DNA of 64,000 bases. Source: Corydoras sp. C115. Taxonomy: Eukaryota; Chordata; Actinopteri; Siluriformes; Callichthyidae. The stretch lies in assembly GCA_019802505.1 (NCBI GenBank), contig JAFMOC010000007.1, positions 787,501 through 851,500 on the forward strand, read 5' to 3'. The position numbers and the translations under genes are program-made. This document shows, piece after piece, positions 33,163-45,100 of the stretch (positions are counted from its first letter, which is position 1; each line of letters opens with the position of its first letter). The notes beneath the pieces are model-generated. The model made no database searches and was not told where the DNA came from. It saw only the letters and a program-made list of their open reading frames with translations.

Positions 33163-33180
33163 TACAATTCAATATAGAAT

Positions 33181-33376
33181 TACACTCACTGGCCATTTTA
33201 TTAGGTTTAATTTTATTACAGCTCCTCAGTTTTTCCACTTAACCTATAGATGGACTTCTAGTTCTACAGTTCCATTCTGTAGTCCATACTTTGTTAGCTC
33301 CTTTACACTGTTCTCTGATGATCAGGACACCCACAGATCAGGTATTATTAGAGTGGATGATGATGATGATGATGAA
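33181..33376. mobile_element. 5' part of an ACTCACTGGCCA-type MITE
   Basis: Starts ACACTCACTGGCCATTTTAT and runs to a (GAT)n microsatellite. The right half is missing. Confidence 0.6.
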
Positions 33377-33435
33377 ATATTAAAAAGAAAATAAAATTTT
33401 AAATTATCATTTGTTAATTCACTCCAACCTTTATT

Positions 33436-33781
33436 CATTCATTCATTATCTTCCGCTTTATCCTCTATTAGGGTCGCGGTGGGGTTCCCCATGCCCATCC
33501 AGGGGAGAATGTTTCGGGTGCTGGGCAGATAGACCCAGGACAGGGCGCCAATCCATCGCTGGGCACACACTCACTCACACAGACACACTCTATATGGGGC
33601 AATTTTGAGAATTCAATTGACTTGATCCATGTTTTTGGACTGTGGGAGGAAACCGGAGAACCCGGAGGAAACTCACGCAGACACGGGGAGAACATGGAAA
33701 CTCCTCCCAGATGGGGATTCGAACCGGGAATCCCTAGCGCTGAGAGGCGAACGTGCTAACCACTAAGCCACCATGCCGCCC
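33436..33781 (-). mobile_element. SINE-A with 15-bp target duplication
   Basis: ACTCCAACCTTTATT at 33421-33435 and 33782-33796. Near consensus, so a recent insertion between l2hgdh and sos2. Confidence 0.92.
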
Positions 33782-33807
33782 ACTCCAACCTTTATTTAAC
33801 AGACAAA

Positions 33808-34250
33808 TTGAGTTCCCCATGCCCTTCTAGGGGAGACTGTTTCAGGGGCTGGGCAGATACACCCAGGACAGGCTGCCAATACATCGCTAGGTATACACGC
33901 TCCCACAGACACACACTATATGGGGCAATTTAGAGCATTCAATTTACCTTGAGGGTGGCACGATGGCTAGTGGTTAGCATGTTCACCTCTCAACGCTGGG
34001 GACTCCAGGTTTAAATCCCTATCTGGTTGGAGTTTCCATGCTCTCACCGTGTCTGCATGGGTTTCCTCCCACAGTCCAAAATCATGAATTTAAGGTAAAT
34101 TGCAAATTTAATACTCTAAATTGACAAAATAATACAATAAAGAGATGGATTGGCGTCCTGTCCTGGGTGTATCGGCCCAGCGCCTGAAATGTTCTCCCCT
34201 GAATGGGCATGGGGAATCCCCCGTGACCCTAGGAGAGGATGAATTTACCT
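33808..34250. mobile_element. Two old SINE-A pieces, head to head
   Basis: 33808-33952 is on the minus strand and 33953-34250 on the plus strand. The plus copy ends exactly where the duplicated l2hgdh-flank block starts. Confidence 0.65.
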
Positions 34251-34368
34251 TAATGTTTAATAAAAAAATTATCTGTTTTTAAATTGTGTCTTTGCTCTGG
34301 CCTTATTTTCTATGGGTTGTCATGGCAACAATGGTTACATTTTTTGTAAATCCACAGATTCTTGATTG
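34251..34368 (+). repeat. Duplicate of unique sequence from 32502-32618
   Basis: Matches the l2hgdh downstream flank with only a few changes, including CTTTGCTCTGGCCTTATTTT and ATGGGTTGTCATGGCA. It starts directly at the end of a SINE-A. Confidence 0.9.
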
Positions 34369-34394
34369 TTTTTATGTTTTTTTAAGAGTTGCAC

Positions 34395-34682
34395 GGGCTT
34401 CCCCATGCCCATCCAGGGAAGAATGTATCGGGTGCTGGTGAGATACACCCAGGACAGGGCTTTAATCTATTACTTGGCACACTCTCTCTCTCACACACAC
34501 ACACACTATATGGGGCAATTTGGACCATTCAATTGACCTTGAATCCTTTTTTTTTAAACTGTGGGAGGAAACGGGCGAACCCGGACGAAACCCACGTGGA
34601 CACAGGGAGAACATGGAAACAAGCCGGATTGGGATTCATTGCTGAGAGGCGAATGTGCTAACCACTAAGCCACCGTGTCCCC
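34395..34682 (-). mobile_element. SINE-A, diverged, tail missing
   Basis: Starts at CCCCATGCCCATCCAGG and keeps the head (GCTAACCACTAAGCCACCG). Follows the duplicated block. Confidence 0.7.
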
Positions 34683-34864
34683 GCCTTGTTTAATCATTAG
34701 GAAATTGATGTGTTTGTTGCAGTTTTAAAATAAATTTGTTTAAGTTTGTTTAGTTTAAAATAAATGTATGTTTCCTTAACTCTCAAAAACTGCCATCTAG
34801 TGGCCGAATTACAGACCATAGTTGTGTAAAAAACAGCCATAACAGGCTTAGTGCTTATTATGAA

Positions 34865-35008
34865 CTGACTTGCTGTTTATATTAATCTGTACTTTATAAA
34901 ATAATGTATTGTTCATCACCCATAGATACGAATGTAAAGCGCTCAGAGGTGTGTGTCATTGTTAATAATTGCACGGCTGGTCTAATGGCTCAGCCAATCA
35001 GATTTAAG

Positions 35009-35010
<2 letters not shown>
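34865..35010. mobile_element. MITE-P fragment, between l2hgdh and sos2
   Basis: Has CTTGCTGTTTATATTAATC and GGCTCAGCCAATCAGATTTA. It is cut off by a poly(C) run. Confidence 0.5.
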
Positions 35011-35012
<2 letters not shown>

Positions 35013-35056
<44 letters not shown>

Positions 35057-35062
35057 ACACAT
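35013..35062. repeat. (C)n(CA)n tract
   Basis: About 29 C followed by about 10 CA units. A typical assembly-fragile site. Confidence 0.95.
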
Positions 35063-35174
35063 GCAAAAGCAAATTGACAAATAACACTCGTGCAATACCA
35101 CTTCATATGTGCAATACTTTGTTGCTGTGCAATCTGTTGTCTTTGTATTGTGCAATCATAGTGTATGTGTTTTT

Positions 35175-35385
35175 GGTCATTTATTTAGCAGACGCTTTTA
35201 TCCTAAGCGACTTAGAAGTAACCCAACTTGTTTGGGGTCAGAACGCAGGGTTACATTCAGCACCCATGGAGTGATGAGCGTTAAGGGCCTTGCTCAAGGA
35301 CCTACATTGGTTACTTCAGTGGACCTGGGATTTACACCCACAATTGATAGCCCAACAACATAACCACTGAGCTACCACACCCTAA
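35175..35385 (-). mobile_element. SINE-B, between l2hgdh and sos2
   Basis: TTTAGCAGACGCTTTTATCC to CACTGAGCTACCACACCC, near full length. Confidence 0.75.
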
Positions 35386-35394
35386 TGTGTGTTT

Positions 35395-35750
35395 ATCTTT
35401 GCTTAATCCTCTATTAGGGTTGGGTGAGGGTTCCCCATGCCCATCCAGGGGAAAACACACAAACACATTCTATATGGGGCCTTCATTTTACATTTTATGC
35501 CTTTAGAGAAGCCCTTAAAGGCCCTGATGGCCCAACTCTGCTTATATATATAATATATATCTTATTTTATCTTATACACCCAGGACAAGGTTCCAATTTA
35601 TCGCTGGGCACACACACTATACAGTATAGAAGCAATTTATAGCAGCCAATTCACCTTAAAAACATGAAATTCCTCCCAGATCGGGATTCGAACTTGGATC
35701 CCCAGCGCTGAGAGGCAGACGTATTAACCACTAAGCCACTGTGTGGCCCC
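35395..35750 (-). mobile_element. Degraded SINE-A pieces
   Basis: AATCCTCTATTAGGG at the start and CCACTAAGCCACTGTG at the end, with unrelated sequence near 35485-35570. Confidence 0.6.
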
Positions 35751-35766
35751 CCATTTATACTCAGAG

Positions 35767-35869
<103 letters not shown>

Positions 35870-36224
35870 GGTTTGAACGAAATAGCAAAATGCAGTTAAA
35901 AATGTGGGTACAATTTATTTGCAGTCACAGTAAAAAGTCCAGGTAAACATAATTAACATAGTTAAACATTTAACACTATGCACAAGTTACATTTTTGCCT
36001 CTTAAAAGAGAGTTAAAGTCACACTAATAGAACAGAAAAATAATGCTCTTCTGAGTTATTTTTTTACTCTAATTTAGTGTTTCTCCCTAGTGTCAAACTT
36101 ACTGCACTGAAAGTATGTTAAAATGAAGCAGAATAATTAAAACAAGGAAAGTTCTTTTTTAAATATTGATTTGTTATTTTTTTATTTAATGGCAGATCTG
36201 TTTTATTTCATTCTTTTGCCTTTC

Positions 36225-36580
36225 ACTTAATACTCTGCTAAGGTCGTGGTGGAGGGGGCAGATAGACCCAGAGTGCTGTCGATGGGCACACATACACACA
36301 CACACCTTATATAAGAGCAATTTAGAGCAACCAATACACCTTGAACATGGAGAACAAGGAAACTCCACCCAGTTCAATAAACCAACCTGGAGCCCCAGTG
36401 CTGAGAGGCAGATGTGCAAACCAATAAGCCACCATGCCACCTTGATTTTTTTTATTTATTCATTCATTCTATAATTATCTTCCGATTAATCCTCTGCTTG
36501 GGTTGGGGGGTTCTCTTCTGCCCATCCAGGAAAGAACGTTTCGGGCGCTGAGAGGCGAACGTGCTAACCACTGTGCTGCC
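36225..36580 (-). mobile_element. Two degraded SINE-A pieces
   Basis: 36225-36445 and 36460-36580. The second jumps from the tail to the head by internal deletion. Confidence 0.55.
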
Positions 36581-36669
36581 CCACTTTATTTTATTTATTT
36601 AATTATTTATTTTTTACATGTAAAATAAGTGAGTTTAATTATTACTGTTACTGCTACCTCGAACACATA

Positions 36670-37015
36670 CATTCATTCATTCATTCATTCATTCATTATC
36701 TTCTGTTTAAATCCTCTATTAGGGTCGCGGCGGGGTCCCCATGCCCATCCAGGGGAGAACGTCTCGGGCGCTGGACAAATACACCCAGGACAGGGCACCA
36801 ATCTATCGCTGGGCACACACTCACTCACACAAACACACTCTATACACACTCACTCACACAAACACACTCAAACACAGGGCAATTTGGAGAATTCAATTGA
36901 CCTTGATCCATGTTTTTGGACTGTGGGAGGAAACCAGAAAACCCAGAGGAAAACCACGTGGACACGGAGAGAACATGGAAACTCCACCCAGATTTCGAAC
37001 CGGGAATCCCTAGCG

Positions 37016-37016
<1 letters not shown>
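36670..37016 (-). mobile_element. SINE-A, head replaced by microsatellite
   Basis: (ATTC)n at the start. It breaks at GGGAATCCCTAGCG, where (CAAA)/(CA)n begins. Confidence 0.75.
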
Positions 37017-37290
<274 letters not shown>

Positions 37291-37467
37291 ATATACTGTT
37301 TTTATACAGTTTTTATGAACACTATGTAATAACTATGTAAAGACAACAAATGCTTCTTATAGCTAGACAGATAGATAGATACTTTATTGATGACTTTATT
37401 GAAAGAGAGATTTAGGAAATTTTATCTAATCTCATATTGTATCTTATTTATTTTATTTATTTTTTTT

Positions 37468-40400
37468 AAATTGGGATTATTTTCTTGTTTTTGTTGTTAC
37501 TTGTTATTTGGTTCTTTTATTGGTATTATTTTGTTACTTGTTATTTGGTTCTTTTATTGGTATTATTTTGTTACTTGTTATTTGGTTCTTTTATTGGGAT
37601 TATTTTGTTACTTGTTATTTGGTTCTTTTATTGGGATTATTTTCTTGTTTTTGTTTTAACTTGTTATTTGGTTCTTTTATTGGAATTATTTTCTTGTTAC
37701 TTGTTATTTGGTTCTTTTATTGGGATTATTTTCTTTTTACTTGTTATTTGGTTCTTTTATTGCGATTATAGTCTTGTTTTTGTTGTTACTTTTTATTTGT
37801 TTTTTTTTATTGGGATTATTTTCTTGACTTTGTTTTTACTTGTTATTTGGTTCTTTTATTGGGATTATTTTCTTGTTACTTGTTATTTGGTTCTTTTATT
37901 GGGATTATTTTCTTGTTTTTGTTGTTACTGGTTATTTGGTTCTTTTATTGGGATTATTTTCTTGTTCCTTGTTATTTGGTTCTTTTATTGGGATTATTTT
38001 CTTGTTACTTGTTATTTGGTTCTTTTACTGGGATTATTTTCTTGTTCCTTGTTATTTGGTTCTTTTATTGGGATTGTTTTCTTGTTATTTGGTGTTTTTA
38101 TTGGGATTATAGTCTTGTTATTTGGTGCTTTTATTGGGATTGTTTTCTTGTTATTTGGTGTTTTTATTGGGATTGTTTTCTTGTTATTTGGTTCTTTTAT
38201 TGGGATTGTTTTCTTGTTATTTGGTGCTTTTATTGGGATTGTTTTCTTGTTATTTGGTGTGTTTTTGGGATTATAGTCTTGTTATTTGATGTTTTTATTG
38301 GGATTGTTTTCTTGTTATTTGGTGTTTTTATTGGGATTGCTTTCTTGTTATTTGGTGTTTTTATTGGGATTATAGTCTTGTTATTTGGTGTTTTTATTGG
38401 GATTGTTTTCTTGTTATTTGCTTCTTTTATTGGGATTGTTTTCTTGTTATTTGGTTCTTTTATTGGGATTGTTTTCTTGTTCCTTGTTATTTGGTTCTTT
38501 TATTGGGATTATTTTCTTGTTCCTTGTTATTTGGTTCTTTTATTGGGATTATTTTCTTGTTACTTGTTATTTGGTTCTTTTATTGGGATTATTTTCTTGT
38601 TACTTATTTGGTTCTTTTATTGGCATTATAGTCTTGTTTTTGTTTTTACTTGTAATTTGGTTCTTTTATTGGGATTATTTTCTTGTTACTTATTTGGTTC
38701 TTTTATTGGCATTATAGTCTTGTTTTTGTTTTTACTTGTAATTTGGTTCTTTTATTGGGATTATTTTCTTGTTACTTGTTATTTGGTTCTTTTATGGGAT
38801 TATTTTCTTGTTTTTGTTGTTACTGGTTATTTGGTTCTTTTATTGGGATTATTTTCTTGTTCCTTGTTATTTGGTTCTTTTATTGGGATTATTTTCTTGT
38901 TACTTGTTATTTGGTTCTTTTACTGGGATTATTTTCTTGTTCCTTGTTATTTGGTTCTTTTATTGGGATTGTTTTCTTGTTACTTGGTGTTTTTATTGGG
39001 ATTGTAGTCTTGTTTTTTGGTGTTTTTATTGGGATTGTAGTCTTGTTTTTTGGTGTTTTTATTGGGATTATTGTCTTGTTATTTGGTGTTTTTATTGGGA
39101 TTGTAGTCTTGTTTTTTGGTGTTTTTATTGGGATTGTAGTCTTGTTATTTGGTGTTTTTATTGGGATTGTAGTCTTGTTTTTTGGTGTTTTTATTGGGAT
39201 TATAGTCTTGTTTTTTGGTGTTTTTATTGGGATTGTTTTCTTGTTTTTTGGTGTTTTTATTGGGATTGTTTTCTTGTTTTTTGGTGTTTTTATTGGGATT
39301 GTTTTCTTGTTATTTGGTGTTTTTATTGGGATTGTTTTCTTGTTACTTGGTGTTTTTATTGGGATTGTTTTCTTGTTATTTGGTGTTTTATTGGGATTGT
39401 TTTCTTGTTATGTGGTTCTTTTATTGGGATTGCTTTCTTGTTATTTGGTGTTTTTATTGGGATTGTTTTCTTGTTACTTGGTGTTTTTATTGGGATTGTT
39501 TTCTTGTTATTTGGTGTTTTTATTGGGATTGTTTTCTTGTTACTTGGTGTTTTTATTGGGATTGTAGTCTTGTTTTTTGGTGTTTTTATTGGGATTATTG
39601 TCTTGTTATTTGGTGTTTTTATTTGGATTTTTTTCTTGTTTTTTGGTGTTTTTATTGGGATTGTTTTCTTGTTACTTGGTGTTTTTATTGGGATTGTAGT
39701 CTTGTTATTTGGTGTTTTTATTGGGATTATAGTCTTGTTTTTTGGTGTTTTTATTGGGATTGTTTTCTTGTTACTTGGTGTTTTTATTGGGATTGTAGTC
39801 TTGTTATTTGGTGTTTTTATTGGGATTATAGTCTTGTTTTTTGGTGTTTTTATTGGGATTGTTTTCTTGTTACTTGGGGTTTTTATTGGGATTGTAGTCT
39901 TGTTATTTAGTGTTTTTATTGGGATTGTTTTCTTGTTATTTGGTGTTTTTATTGGGATTATAGTCTTGTTATTTTGTGCTTTTATTGGGATTGTTTTCTT
40001 GTTATTTGGTGTTTTTATTGGGATTGTTTTCTTGTTATTTTGTGTTTTTATTGGGATTGTTTTCTTGTTACTTGGTGTTTTTATTGGGATTGTTTTCTTG
40101 TTATTTGGTTCTTTTATTGGGATTGTTTTCTTGTTATTTGGTGTTTTTATTGGGATTGTTTTCTTGTTACTTGGTGTTTTTATTGGGATTGTAGTCTTGT
40201 TTTTTGGTGTTTTTATTGGGATTATTGTCTTGTTATTTGGTGTTTTTATTTGGATTTTTTTCTTGTTTTTTGGTGTTTTTATTGGGATTGTTTTCTTGTT
40301 ACTTGGTGTTTTTATTGGGATTGTAGTCTTGTTATTTGGTGTTTTTATTGGGATTATAGTCTTGTTTTTTGGTGTTTTTATTGGGATTGTTTTCTTGTTA

Positions 40401-41135
40401 CTTGGTGTTTTTATTGGGATTGTAGTCTTGTTATTTGGTGTTTTTATTGGGATTGTAGTCTTGTTTTTTGGTGTTTTTATTGGGATTGTTTTCTTGTTAC
40501 TTGGGGTTTTTATTGGGATTGTAGTCTTGTTATTTAGTGTTTTTATTGGGATTATAGTCTTGTTTTTTGGTGTTTTTATTGGGATTGTTTTCTTGTTATT
40601 TGGTGCTTTTATTGGGATTGTTTTCTTGTTATTTGGTTCTTTTATTGGGATTGTTTTCTTGTTATTTGGTGCTTTTATTGGGATTGTTTTCTTGTGATTT
40701 GGTGTCTTTATTGGGATTGTAGTCTTGTTATTTGGTGTTTTTATTGGGATTATAGTCTTGTTTTTTGGTGTTTTTATTGGGATTGTAGTCTTGTTATTTG
40801 GTGCTTTTATTGGGATTGTTTTCTTGTGATTTGGTGTTTTTATTGGGATTGTTTTCTTGTTTTTTGGTGTTTTTATTGGGATTGTTTTCTTGTGATTTGG
40901 TGTTTTTATTGGGATTGTTTTCTTGTTTTTTGGTGTTTTTATTGGGATTGTTTTCTTGTGATTTGGTGTTTTTATTGGGATTGTTTTATTGTGATTTGGT
41001 GTTTTTATTGGGATTATAGTCTTGTTATTTGGTGTTTTTATTGGCATTGTAGTCTTGTTATTTTGTGTTTTTATTGGGATTGTTTTCTTGTGATTTGGTG
41101 TTTTTATTGGGATTATAGTCTTGTTTTGTTGTTAC
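37468..41135. repeat. 3.7-kb GT-rich minisatellite upstream of sos2, about 105 units
   Basis: The 5' part (37470-38080 and 38440-38980) has units of about 37-40 bp. Elsewhere the unit is 33 bp, one example being 39477-39509. Because 33 is divisible by three, long frames stay open on both strands: LLFGVFIGIVF repeats on plus and KTPNNKKTIPI repeats on minus (563 codons, 41047-39356). These are not credible proteins. The plus strand is nearly free of C. The array stops at the sos2 CpG-rich region. Confidence 0.97.
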
Positions 41136-42100
41136 TTGAGCAGCGTCTGCGCCTCCTCCTGCGTCACTTGCGGGAAGCGCGTTGTGCGCGCGGACGCTCG
41201 CTCGCTCGCGGGGAACTCGACGCGCTCTGCAGCAGGAGCCGCCGCCGCCGCAGCAACGCGAGCGGGAGCCCGACACGCCGCCGGAGGAGTCCCGCAAAGG
41301 TCGCCTGAACAAAGGAACACTGCAGCCCGCCGCGAAACTCGGAGCCGCTTGTGCTGTCCGCCGGCGGCTGTGAGCTCGGTGCGGTCCGTTGGAGGTGCTG
41401 GCCGACAGCGAGGGAGCCTACGGGGTCTGCGGGAGAGACAGCTGACAGCTCCGGATTCCCAGCGTCGCGGAGAGACGCTCCTACCGATGCTACTGCTAAT
41501 GCTGTTTCGGGATATGCGTGGAACGGGACTTGTATAGGGAGCAGCGACATCATGGACGATTAAATCACCAGAGGTTACTTAAATGTGGCCTTGTGCAGAG
41601 ACTGGCAGCGTTATGGTGCTCCACTTTTCGTCGGAGTTGGTCTGGAGCAAAAGGCCGTTTAACTAACGCTCGCTTTAGCTTGTTTGGCTAATGACAGTTA
41701 GCTTGTTAGCTTAGCACGAGCGCTAACCTGGCTTTTTACCAAAGTACCACTGGAGCTATTTTAACCTTAATGGACATCGACGAACTATTTTTATCCACTA
41801 CACTTCGATGTGCGTCTCTTTTCGTCCCCCCGGCCGCGAGTTAACACCTTGGCAAGTCGCTCGGGCCCGGTCCACGGAGTGGTCCACCGTTAGGCAGTGC
41901 GCAAGCCGATGAGGAGCGTCCGGAGCCGGGCAAGGGCCTCAGCATCGCTCCGCAGGCATGCAGCAGCCCTGCTACGACTTCTCCAGCGAGGAGAACAGCA
42001 CCAAGTGGAGGGGTATTTTCGTCCAGGCGCTCCGAAAGGTAACGTTGATTCTAATATACATTATTATGCCTTTATTACGTCGACCTGTGGTGCTGTCAGT
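41136..42100 (+). promoter_or_regulatory. CpG-rich promoter and 5' UTR of sos2
   Basis: GC content and CG density rise sharply at about 41136, directly after the minisatellite, and fall after exon 1. There is no clear TATA box and a TGCGTCAC motif sits near 41159. This is the profile of a CpG-island promoter. The transcription start cannot be placed. Short upstream ORFs lie at 41551, 41770 and 41909. Confidence 0.75.
41958..42038 (+). CDS. sos2: sos2 coding exon 1
   Basis: 27 codons, MQQPCYDFSSEENSTKWRG to QALRK, with donor GTAACG. Part of this exon and the start of intron 1 are duplicated at 43153-43306. Confidence 0.95.
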
Positions 42101-45100
42101 AAATCATCTGTTCAACCAATGCACTCCACTCTAAAGGAAAGCGTTTACTCTACAGTAGTATGAACACAGCTTTGGTGATGGCTGCTGGGATGAGTTGTTG
42201 GCATTTTCCCACCAATTTAAGCTCAGGTTCCTGACAGGATCGCCTCCAGAAACTTCACTTAGTGGTCACCAGATGGGGAATGTCAGGAATGTTAGGATAC
42301 TGTTGTTATCTGTTGTTAGTTTTCAAAGTTTGTAAATGTAAAGTGCATAAATTGCGTGCCATATGGGATTTAATGTTTTACAATTATAGACTTGGCCAAA
42401 GGCTTTATCCTCTATTAGGGCCGCGGTGGGGTTCCCCATGCCCATCCAGGGGAGAACATCTCGGGCGCTGGGCAGATACACCCAGGACAGGGCGCCAATC
42501 CACTTAATCCATCTATCCATCCATTATCTTCCACTTTATCCTCTACTAGGGTCGCGGTGGGGTTCCCCATGCCCATCCAGGGGAGAACGTCTCTGGCGCT
42601 GGGCAGATAGACCTAGGATAGGGTCCCAATCCATCGCTGGGCACACACTCACTCACACACACTCTATATGGGGCAATTTGGAGAACTCAATTAACTTGAT
42701 CCATGTTTTTGGACTGTGGGAGGAAACCGGAGAACCCGGAGGAAACCCACGCAGACACGGGGAGAACATGGAAACTCCACCCAGATGGGGATTCGAACCG
42801 GGAATCCCTAGCGCTGAGAGGCGAACGTGCTAACCACTAAGCCACCGTGCCGCCCGCCACACATTTTGTTTTCATAAAGTTTTCATAAAGCTTTTTAGTT
42901 GTCAGATGTTTCTATGATGGGCATCTGACTTATTGGTTTAGCACATTCGTCTTTCAGCCTTGGGGATTCCAGGTTCAATCCTGATCTGGGTGGAGTTTGC
43001 ATGTTCTCCCTCTGTCGCCATTGAGTTTATCTTGGTTCCTCGGCTTTGGACTCCCACAGTCTAAAGACATGGATTCAAGGTGAATTGAATTCTGTAATTG
43101 ACCCATATTGTGTGTGTATGTGTGAGTGAGTGTGCCCAGAGATGAATTGGCACCAATTGGAGGGGTATTTTCATTCAAGTGCTCAGAAAGTTACTGTTTA
43201 TTCTAATATACATTATTATGTATTTATTACATTGGTGATGGCTGCTGGGATGAGTGTGTCATGTTGGCATTTTCCCACCAAATTAAGCTCAGGTTCCTGA
43301 CAGGATTGGTTTAACACATTCGCCTTTCAGCATTGGGGATTCCAGGTTCGAATCCCAATCTGGGTGGAGATTCCATGTTCTCTCCGTGTCCGCATGGGGT
43401 TCATCTTGGTTCTCTGGCTACCTCCCACGCTCCAAGAACATAAATTCAAGTTAAATTGGGTTTGTGTCTGTGTGAGTGAGTGTGACCAAAAATGAATTGG
43501 CACCCTGTTCTGGGTGTATGGAACGCCCAAAGCGCCCAAAAAGTTCAACATAAATAAAGGATAAATTGGTTGCTCTAAATTTCTATATAGTGTGTGTGTG
43601 TTTGTGTGAGTGTGTCCTGTCCTGGGTACATATGCCCTGTACTTGAGGTTTTCTCCCCTGGATGGGCATAGGGAACCACCATCCGCAACCCTGGTAGAGG
43701 ACTAAGCAGAAGATTATGAGTGAATAAATGTTTTTATGGTATATTAAAGAACAAATATCTTTACACCTCAGAACTGATAATGCAGGTTTGAATCCTGATC
43801 TGGGAATTTGGTTTCCATGTTTTCCCTTTCCTTGTGTCCACATGGATTTTCTCCATGTTTGCCGGTTTCCTCCCACGGTCCAAAAACATGGATTAAAGTT
43901 TGAATTGGCTGCTCTATATTGCCCTATCTAAATTATGCGTATGTAGTGTGTGTATGTGTAAGTGAGTGTGCCCAGTGATATATTGGGAATAATGGGAACC
44001 CTCTCTTCTGTGACCTTAGTCAAGAATTATGGGGATATAATTATATTAGATTACATTAGATTTAAATTTATTGTCATTGTGCAGAATACAGTTACAGAAC
44101 AGGTAGTATTTGAATAAATATTGAGGTTTTTATAAGATCTTACTAAGTAATTTTTATTAGATTATTTTGTAATAACATTTTACAGTTTATTGCTTATCTA
44201 TTTTGATGTTCAAGGTTATTTATTTATATGGATTTTTTTATAATAGTACATTGTCCCACAGCAGCATTACAGTGTTTTTAGTGTAAACCCCTCAGGGTTT
44301 ACACTAAAACCCTGGAAAAACTCCCTGGTAGTGTTTGGTAATGGAAGAAATATTGTGAGGACAAAGGCTCAGTGGGGGTTCATTTCCCCTGAGTGGCAAC
44401 AGCATTAACATGTTCACAACCTGAATGTACAGTTACAATGGACAATTATCAGGTGTCCATTTTTCCAAAAATAGATAAACTGATTAAGTGCAGGGGCAGC
44501 ACGGTGGCTTAGTGGTTAGCATGTTTGCCTCTCAGCACTAGGGATTCCCGGTTCGAATCCCAATCTGGGTGGAGTTTCCATGTTCTCCGCGTGTCCACGT
44601 GGGTTTCCTCCGGTTTCCTCCCACTGTCCAAAAACATGGATCAAGTCAATTGAGTTCTCGGAATTGCCCCATATAGAATGTGTTTGTGTGAGTGAGTGTG
44701 TGCCCAGCGATAGATTGGCGCCCTGTCCTGGGTGTATCTGTCCAGCGCCCGAGATGTTCTCCCCTGGATGGGCATGGGGAACCCCACCACGACCCTAATA
44801 GAGGATAAAGTGGAAGATAATGGATGGATGGATGGATTAAGTGCAGTGAAAAACCTTAATTTACAAAATGGTCTTAGCACTAGTCCAAAAGAAATCAGGT
44901 TCTGTTCCTTAAATCTGAGTATGTGGTCTTGAAAAAAAGATTTGAATAAACTAATCATTTCTTCAATCCTCCATAAGTGTTAAAGTCCTTTAATGCCATT
45001 GATGTAGTGTTATGGATGAGGAGCTGGTGATTCCTCAAAGGAAAACAGATAAAAGCAGTTAGACAAAATTAAGCACAGTAATTAAGTAGTAGGCATAATT

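Noticed and set aside
37485..41047. Very long ORFs (up to 642 and 563 codons) with FFYWDYFLVTCY- or KTPNNKKTIPI-type repeats
   Set aside because: They are translations of a tandem repeat with a 33-bp unit. Alternative frames and both strands are equally open, and there is no start context, domain or exon structure.
41121..41563. Arg/Ala-rich ORFs in the sos2 CpG region
   Set aside because: Overlapping frames on both strands in GC-rich 5' UTR and promoter sequence; no homology recognised.
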